Below are positions 1 through 3,337 of a DNA stretch of 5,453 nt, in pieces. Position 1 is the first letter of the stretch, and every line of letters begins with the position of its first letter. The notes under the pieces are model-generated. The model saw nothing but the letters and a program-made list of their open reading frames with translations, made no database searches and had not been told where the DNA came from. Location of the stretch: positions 1 through 5,453 of the forward strand of contig CAZUUU010000215.1 of the NCBI GenBank assembly GCA_964622685.1, written 5' to 3'. Made by a program: the position numbers and the translations under genes. The DNA is from Methylibium sp964622685 (GTDB lineage: Bacteria; Pseudomonadota; Gammaproteobacteria; Burkholderiales; Burkholderiaceae_C).

Positions 1-245
1 AGCGCGTCGAGATCGAGTCGCTGGAAGGCCGCATCACGACGTCGCTGCTGACGCCGTATCCGCCGGGCATCCCGCTGCTGATCCCGGGCGAGCGCTTCAA
101 CAAGAAGATCGTCGACTACCTGCGCTTCACGCGCGACTTCAACAAGCGCTTCCCCGGCTTCGACACCGACGTGCACGGCCTGGTCGAGGAAGAGGCCGAG
201 GAGGGCGCCGAGCGCCGCTACTACGTGGACTGCGTGGCCGCCTGA
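1..245 (+). CDS. Orn/Lys/Arg decarboxylase family protein, C-terminal end (partial)
   Basis: The last 80 residues of a plus-strand gene whose start lies left of the window; the reading frame begins at position 3 and ends with TGA at 243-245. The tail contains YPPGIPLLIPGE (residues 19-30 of the visible part) and PGFDTDVHG (51-59). Both match the C-terminal domain of the fold-type I, PLP-dependent ornithine/lysine/arginine decarboxylases, which carry a YPPGxPLxxPGE segment and a PGFxTDxHG segment near the end. These enzymes remove the alpha-carboxyl group of a basic amino acid to give putrescine, cadaverine or agmatine, in polyamine synthesis or acid resistance. Family members are usually about 700-750 residues, so only about a tenth is visible. 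The PLP lysine and the substrate-determining residues lie outside, so the substrate cannot be assigned. After the motifs the protein ends with an acidic stretch and YYVDCVAA. It converges on fabI with 6 bp between stops. Family assignment is firm; the exact enzyme is unknown. Confidence 0.88.
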   Translation, partial: RVEIESLEGRITTSLLTPYPPGIPLLIPGERFNKKIVDYLRFTRDFNKRFPGFDTDVHGLVEEEAEEGAERRYYVDCVAA

Positions 246-257
246 GCGGCCTCAGGC
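240..257. terminator. Inverted repeat spanning both convergent stop codons (possible bidirectional terminator)
   Basis: GCCTGAG (240-246) and CTCAGGC (251-257) form a perfect 7-bp inverted repeat around a 4-nt CGGC loop. The decarboxylase TGA (243-245) lies in the left arm and the fabI stop (252-254, minus strand) lies in the right arm, so both transcripts would fold the same hairpin. Neither side has a T-run, so this is not a canonical intrinsic terminator. It may help end transcription from both sides or protect 3' ends. The structure is directly visible; the function is inferred. Confidence 0.45.
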
Positions 258-1037
258 CTCCGACATGCCGCTGGCCACGCGGCTGAAGCCGCCGTCGACG
301 TAGGTGATCTCGGCCGTCACGCCGGCGGCCAGGTCGCTCAGCAGGAAGGCGGCCACGTTGCCGACGTCGTCGACCGTCACGTTGCGACGCAGCGGGGCGT
401 TGTGCTCGACCACGTCGAGGATCTTGCCGAAGCCCTTGATGCCCGAGGCTGCCAGCGTCTTGATCGGCCCGGCCGAGATGCCGTTGACCCGGATGCCTTT
501 GGGTCCCAGGCTGCCGGCCAGGTAGCGCACGCTGGCCTCGAGCGAGGCCTTGGCCAAGCCCATGGTGTTGTAGTTGGGCACCACGCGCTCGGCGCCCAGG
601 TAGGTCAGCGTCAGCAGGGCGGCCTTGTCGTTCAGCCGCGGCAGCGCCGCCTTGGCCAGGGCCGGGAAGCTGTAGGCCGAGATGTCGTGGGCGATGCGGA
701 AGCCCTCGCGCGACAGCCCGTCGAGGAAGTCGCCGGCGATCGCCTCCCGGGGGGCGAAGCCGATCGAGTGGACGAAGCCGTCGAAGCGCGGCCAGGCCTG
801 CCCGAGCGCGTCGAACATGGCCTGGATCTGGGCGTCGTCGCCGACGTCGCAGTCGAAGATCAGCGTCGAGTCGAACTCCCGGGCGAAGTCGGTGATGCGC
901 TCCTTGAAGCGCTCGCCGACGTAGCTGAAGGCCAGTTCGGCGCCTTCGCGCCGGCAGGCGCGGGCGATGCCGTAGGCGATCGAGCGGTTGGACAGGAGCC
1001 CGGTGATCAGAAGGCGCTTGCCGGCGAGAAAGCCCAT
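252..1037 (-). CDS. fabI: Enoyl-[acyl-carrier-protein] reductase [NADH], FabI
   Basis: Catalyses the last step of each fatty acid elongation cycle in the cytoplasm: NAD(P)H-dependent reduction of trans-2-enoyl-ACP to acyl-ACP (type II FAS). It is a divergent short-chain dehydrogenase with one Rossmann domain. The N-terminal nucleotide-binding segment is G13-LLSNR-S19-I-A21, followed by D64-V65 and SIG at 91-93. The catalytic residues are Y146 (TYLGAER), Y156 and K163 (YNTMGLAK, the Tyr-X6-Lys spacing typical of FabI), then ISAGPIKTLAASGI (187-200) and VDGG near the C-terminus. Its 261 residues are close to the 262 of E. coli FabI, and the key residues carry the same numbers. Positions linked to triclosan binding (G93, M159, F203) have the usual sensitive-type residues. 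The ATG at 1037 is chosen because the protein then begins MGFLAGKRLLITG as in the family, with GGAG 5 nt upstream. An in-frame ATG at 1112 would add 25 non-conserved residues. It is divergent from rimP and appears monocistronic here. Confidence 0.97.
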   Translation of the reverse strand: MGFLAGKRLLITGLLSNRSIAYGIARACRREGAELAFSYVGERFKERITDFAREFDSTLIFDCDVGDDAQIQAMFDALGQAWPRFDGFVHSIGFAPREAIAGDFLDGLSREGFRIAHDISAYSFPALAKAALPRLNDKAALLTLTYLGAERVVPNYNTMGLAKASLEASVRYLAGSLGPKGIRVNGISAGPIKTLAASGIKGFGKILDVVEHNAPLRRNVTVDDVGNVAAFLLSDLAAGVTAEITYVDGGFSRVASGMSEA

Positions 1038-1042
1038 GGTGT

Positions 1043-1046
1043 CTCC
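1043..1046 (-). promoter_or_regulatory. fabI ribosome binding site
   Basis: On the minus strand GGAG lies 5 nt before the ATG at 1037. This supports that start over the upstream in-frame ATG at 1112, which would add a non-conserved extension. Confidence 0.75.
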
Positions 1047-1073
1047 GTCCGCGGGTGGGTTCTGGGGCTGGAA

Positions 1074-1082
1074 ATTCTGGCA
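1074..1082 (-). promoter_or_regulatory. Weak candidate fabI promoter (extended -10)
   Basis: Read on the minus strand, TGC precedes CAGAAT (4 of 6 matches to TATAAT), an extended -10 pattern that would start transcription near 1067, about 30 nt before the fabI ATG. No recognisable -35 box sits 16-18 bp upstream; that stretch is the GC-rich inverted repeat at 1085-1100. This is the best candidate I found for fabI, but it is weak. Confidence 0.22.
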
Positions 1083-1084
1083 CG

Positions 1085-1100
1085 CGGGGCCGGCGCCCCG
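1085..1100. repeat. GC-only inverted repeat in the fabI-rimP intergenic region
   Basis: CGGGGC (1085-1090) and GCCCCG (1095-1100) form a perfect 6-bp inverted repeat with a 4-nt CGGC centre. It lies between the divergent genes, upstream of the rimP promoter and just upstream of the weak candidate fabI -10. It could be a protein-binding site or simply a product of high GC content. It is followed at once by a second inverted repeat. Confidence 0.4.
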
Positions 1101-1114
1101 GGTGCTTGACACCC
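1100..1114. repeat. Inverted repeat GGGTG-N5-CACCC, possible operator
   Basis: GGGTG (1100-1104) and CACCC (1110-1114) flank CTTGA, giving a 15-bp interrupted palindrome with a half-site layout typical of dimeric regulators. It overlaps a TTGACA hexamer (1106-1111) and lies 7 bp upstream of the rimP -35 box. No regulator can be named from the sequence. With 5-bp arms in GC-rich DNA, chance is a real alternative. Confidence 0.3.
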
Positions 1115-1121
1115 TGGAGGC

Positions 1122-1150
1122 TTGCCGGTAAGGGCTGGCCCGGCTACAAT
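1122..1150 (+). promoter_or_regulatory. Sigma70-type promoter for rimP-nusA-infB
   Basis: TTGCCG (1122-1127; 4 of 6 matches to TTGACA) is followed after exactly 17 bp by TACAAT (1145-1150; 5 of 6 matches to TATAAT). Transcription would start near 1156-1158, about 105 nt before the rimP ATG. This is the clearest promoter-like pair in the window and points into the operon. A nearby TTGACA (1106-1111) is 33 bp from TACAAT, so it cannot be the -35 box for it. With 17-bp spacing that TTGACA would need TAAGGG (1129-1134) as a poor -10 box. Confidence 0.72.
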
Positions 1151-1174
1151 GCGCGCTTCGCTAGACCAGAAATT

Positions 1175-1202
1175 GGGCAGGGGAATCCAGCCCTTTTTTT
1201 TT
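1175..1202 (+). terminator. Intrinsic terminator-like hairpin in the rimP leader (putative attenuator)
   Basis: GGGC (1175-1178) pairs with GCCC (1190-1193). Inside it an A-A mismatch (1179/1189) is followed by GG/CC pairs (1180-1181 with 1187-1188) closing a five-base loop. An uninterrupted run of nine T (1194-1202) follows at once, the layout of a Rho-independent terminator. It lies about 18 nt after the predicted transcription start and about 60 nt before rimP, with no gene ending in front of it on this strand. It would therefore act inside the operon's own leader, releasing an RNA of about 45 nt unless read through. The stem is short and imperfect, so partial termination is more likely than complete. 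Attenuator-like leaders before rimP have been predicted in enterobacteria; homology to those cannot be judged here. Confidence 0.6.
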
Positions 1203-1219
1203 GCTTGAACCTTTTTGCA

Positions 1220-1233
1220 ACCCGGGTCCGGGT
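1220..1233 (+). other. Second rimP leader hairpin
   Basis: ACCCGG (1220-1225) and CCGGGT (1228-1233) are perfect inverted repeats separated by GT; sterically this is a 5-bp stem closed by a GGTC tetraloop. It lies between the T-run of the upstream hairpin and the rimP ribosome binding site at 1249. It may shape the 5' UTR or be the post-readthrough fold. Function is unknown. Confidence 0.35.
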
Positions 1234-1248
1234 CGCGCACGGAGCAGC

Positions 1249-1252
1249 AGGA
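1249..1252 (+). promoter_or_regulatory. rimP ribosome binding site
   Basis: AGGA lies 9 nt before the ATG at 1262 and fixes the rimP start. An in-frame ATG at 1055 lies upstream of the promoter and leader hairpin, so it cannot be the start on this transcript. Confidence 0.6.
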
Positions 1253-1261
1253 CACCGATCG

Positions 1262-1795
1262 ATGAATTGGCAGGCCGCCGTCGAGAAGACCGTCACCGGT
1301 CTCGGCTACGAACTGGTCGAGTGCGAGCGTGGCTCGCAGGGGCTGCTGCGCGTCTTCATCGACCGGTTGCCCGGCAGGTCGTATCCGTCGGGCGGCGAGG
1401 ACTTCGTGACGGTCGAGGACTGCGAGCTCGTCACGCGGCAACTGCAGTATGTGCTCGAGGTCGAGGCCTGCGACTACACGCGGCTCGAGGTGTCGTCGCC
1501 GGGCCTGGACCGGCCGCTGAAGAAGGACGCCGACTACGAGCGCTTCCAGGGCGAGCGGATCGACCTGGTGCTGAAGCTGCCGTTCCAGGGCCGCAAGAAG
1601 TACCAGGGCGTGCTGGTCGGCGCGGGTGAAGGCTGGGAACTGCATTTCCACGACGGCACGCAGGACCAGGTGCTGGGATTCAAGCTCGATGAAGTCCGCG
1701 AGGCTCGGCTGGTGCCCGTGCTGGACTTCAAGGGTCGCAAGGGCAGGGCTCCCGCCCCGACGGCGCCCCAGGCAATCGGAGGTCAAGAACAATGA
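1262..1795 (+). CDS. rimP: Ribosome maturation factor RimP
   Basis: RimP (YhbC/DUF150 family) is a cytoplasmic factor that binds free 30S subunits and promotes their late maturation. The 177-residue protein starts MNWQAAVEKTVTGLGYELVE, the usual opening of the N-terminal alpha/beta domain, and carries the family signature LEVSSPGLDRPL at residues 75-86. A C-terminal SH3-like beta domain follows (about 92-155, with RKKYQGVLVG and LDEVREARLVPVLDF). It is longer than the roughly 150 residues of E. coli RimP for two visible reasons: a loop of about 10 residues after VFID (PGRSYPSGGEDF, 37-48) and a Pro/Ala/Gly/Gln tail after about 160. The TGA (1793-1795) overlaps the nusA ATG (1792-1794) as ATGA, which suggests translational coupling. 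The start is set by AGGA 9 nt upstream and agreement with the family N-terminus. It is the first gene of the rimP-nusA-infB operon, behind a promoter and a putative attenuator. Confidence 0.96.
   Translation: MNWQAAVEKTVTGLGYELVECERGSQGLLRVFIDRLPGRSYPSGGEDFVTVEDCELVTRQLQYVLEVEACDYTRLEVSSPGLDRPLKKDADYERFQGERIDLVLKLPFQGRKKYQGVLVGAGEGWELHFHDGTQDQVLGFKLDEVREARLVPVLDFKGRKGRAPAPTAPQAIGGQEQ
1778..1783 (+). promoter_or_regulatory. Strong nusA ribosome binding site inside rimP
   Basis: GGAGGT lies 8 nt before the nusA ATG and within the last codons of rimP. It is the strongest Shine-Dalgarno sequence in the window, so nusA could be translated by re-initiation after rimP and also by direct ribosome entry. 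Confidence 0.75.
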
Positions 1796-3270
1796 ACCGT
1801 GAACTGTTGATGCTGGTGGATGCGATCGCACGCGAGAAGAGCGTCGAGCGCGAGGTGGTGTTCGAGGCCGTCGAGGCCGCGCTCGCGTCGGCCAGCAAGA
1901 AGCTGCACGGCGGCGAGGTCGAGATGCGCGTCTCGATCGATCGCGAGACCGGCAACTACGAGACCTTCCGCCGCTGGCATGTCGTGCCCAACGAGGCCGG
2001 CCTGCAACTGCCCGATTCCGAGAAGCTGCTGTTCGAGGCCCAGGAGGAGATCCCGGACATCGAGGTCGACGACTACATCGAGGAGCAGGTCGAGTCGGTG
2101 TCGATCGGCCGCATCGGCGCCCAGGCCGCCAAGCAGGTGATCCTGCAGAAGATCCGCGACGCCGAGCGCGAGCAGCTGCTCAACGACTTCCTGTCGCGCG
2201 GCGACAAGATCTTCGTCGGTACCGTCAAGCGCCTCGACAAGGGCGACCTGATCGTCGAGAGCGGCCGCGTCGAGGGGCGCCTGCGCCGCAGCGAGATGAT
2301 CGCCAAGGAGAACCTGCGCACCGGCGACCGCGTCCGTGCCTACATCCTGGAGGTCGACACGACCCAGCGCGGCCCGCAGATCATGCTGTCGCGCAGCGCG
2401 CCGGGCTTCATGATGGAGCTGTTCCGCCACGAGGTGCCCGAGATCGAGCAAGGCCTGCTCGAGATCAAGAGCTGCGCCCGCGATGCCGGTTCGCGCGCCA
2501 AGATCGCCGTGCTGTCGCACGACAAGCGCGTCGATCCGATCGGCACCTGCGTCGGCGTGCGCGGCTCGCGCGTCAACGCCGTGACCAACGAGCTCGCGGG
2601 CGAACGCGTCGACATCGTCCTGTGGTCCGCCGACCCGGCGCAGTTCGTCATCGGCGCGCTGGCGCCGGCCAACGTGCAGTCCATCGTCGTCGACGAGGAG
2701 AAGCACGCGATGGACGTCGTGGTCGACGAGGAGAACCTCGCGATCGCGATCGGCCGCGGCGGCCAGAACGTGCGCCTCGCGTCCGAGCTGACCGGCTGGC
2801 GCATCAACATCATGAGCGCCGAGGAGTCGCAGGACAAGCAGGCCACCGAGACCGAGTCGATCCGCAAGGTCTTCGTCGAGAAGCTCGACGTCGACGTCGA
2901 GGTCGCGGACATCCTGATCGCCGAAGGCTTCACCAGCCTCGAGGAAGTGGCCTACGTGCCGCTGACCGAGATGCTCGAGATCGAATCCTTCGACGAGGAC
3001 ACTGTCAACGAGCTGCGCACCCGTGCCAAGGACGCGCTGCTGACGATGGAGATCGCCAAGGAAGAGTCGCTCGACGGCGTGTCGCAGAACCTGCGCGACC
3101 TCGAGGGACTGACGCCCGAGCTGATCGCCAAACTGGCCGAAGGCGGCGTGCAGACGCGCGACGACCTGGCCGACCTGGCCGTCGACGAACTGACCGAGCT
3201 GACCGGCATGGCCGAGGAGCAGGCCAAGGATCTGATCATGAAGGCCCGCGAGCACTGGTTCACCGCCTGA
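1792..3270 (+). CDS. nusA: Transcription termination/antitermination protein NusA
   Basis: NusA binds RNA polymerase and nascent RNA, prolongs pauses, modulates intrinsic termination and takes part in rRNA antitermination complexes. The 492-residue protein (E. coli: 495) shows every expected domain. An RNAP-binding N-terminal domain covers about 1-130 (MNRELLMLVDAIAREKSV). An S1 RNA-binding domain covers about 134-200 (GTVKRLDKGDLIVE). KH1 has GVRG at 255-258 within VDPIGTCVGVRGSRVNAV. KH2 has GRGG at 321-324 within AIAIGRGGQNVRLASEL. Two acidic helix-hairpin-helix repeats lie at about 364-414 and 437-487. In enterobacteria such C-terminal acidic repeats contact the RNAP alpha CTD and relieve autoinhibition of RNA binding; their presence fits the proteobacterial form. 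The start overlaps the rimP stop (ATGA) and has GGAGGT 8 nt upstream. The gap to infB is 67 bp with no terminator-like element. No truncation or frameshift is seen. NusA could act on the leader hairpin of its own operon, but that is inference. Confidence 0.98.
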   Translation: MNRELLMLVDAIAREKSVEREVVFEAVEAALASASKKLHGGEVEMRVSIDRETGNYETFRRWHVVPNEAGLQLPDSEKLLFEAQEEIPDIEVDDYIEEQVESVSIGRIGAQAAKQVILQKIRDAEREQLLNDFLSRGDKIFVGTVKRLDKGDLIVESGRVEGRLRRSEMIAKENLRTGDRVRAYILEVDTTQRGPQIMLSRSAPGFMMELFRHEVPEIEQGLLEIKSCARDAGSRAKIAVLSHDKRVDPIGTCVGVRGSRVNAVTNELAGERVDIVLWSADPAQFVIGALAPANVQSIVVDEEKHAMDVVVDEENLAIAIGRGGQNVRLASELTGWRINIMSAEESQDKQATETESIRKVFVEKLDVDVEVADILIAEGFTSLEEVAYVPLTEMLEIESFDEDTVNELRTRAKDALLTMEIAKEESLDGVSQNLRDLEGLTPELIAKLAEGGVQTRDDLADLAVDELTELTGMAEEQAKDLIMKAREHWFTA

Positions 3271-3323
3271 GCCGCCGTCCTTCAGAGTCCAGACCACACC
3301 CTGCCAGGCCCCCGAGACCCACC

Positions 3324-3328
3324 AAGGA
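3324..3328 (+). promoter_or_regulatory. infB ribosome binding site in the nusA-infB gap
   Basis: AAGGA lies 9 nt before the ATG at 3338. The 67-bp gap (3271-3337) is otherwise C/A-rich, with no hairpin plus T-run and no clear promoter, so infB is most likely read from the upstream transcript. Confidence 0.65.
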
Positions 3329-3337
3329 CCACCCACA

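Noticed and set aside
1053..1071. Possible G-quadruplex on the plus strand between fabI and rimP
   Set aside because: Only three runs of three or more G plus one GG are present. That would support at most a weak two-layer structure, and such runs are common at this base composition.
1038..1112. An N-terminally extended fabI starting at 1112
   Set aside because: The extra 25 residues do not resemble FabI. The 1037 ATG gives the conserved N-terminus and has a GGAG 5 nt upstream.
1106..1150. TTGACA (1106-1111) as the -35 box for TACAAT (1145-1150)
   Set aside because: The 33-bp spacing is far too long; TTGCCG at 1122-1127 gives exactly 17 bp.
1055..1261. An upstream in-frame ATG for rimP at 1055
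   Set aside because: The added region runs through the promoter, the leader hairpin and the T-run, and its translation is not RimP-like.
3271..3337. Terminator or separate promoter between nusA and infB
   Set aside because: No hairpin with a T-run and no convincing -35/-10 pair is present; the gap only offers an AAGGA ribosome binding site.
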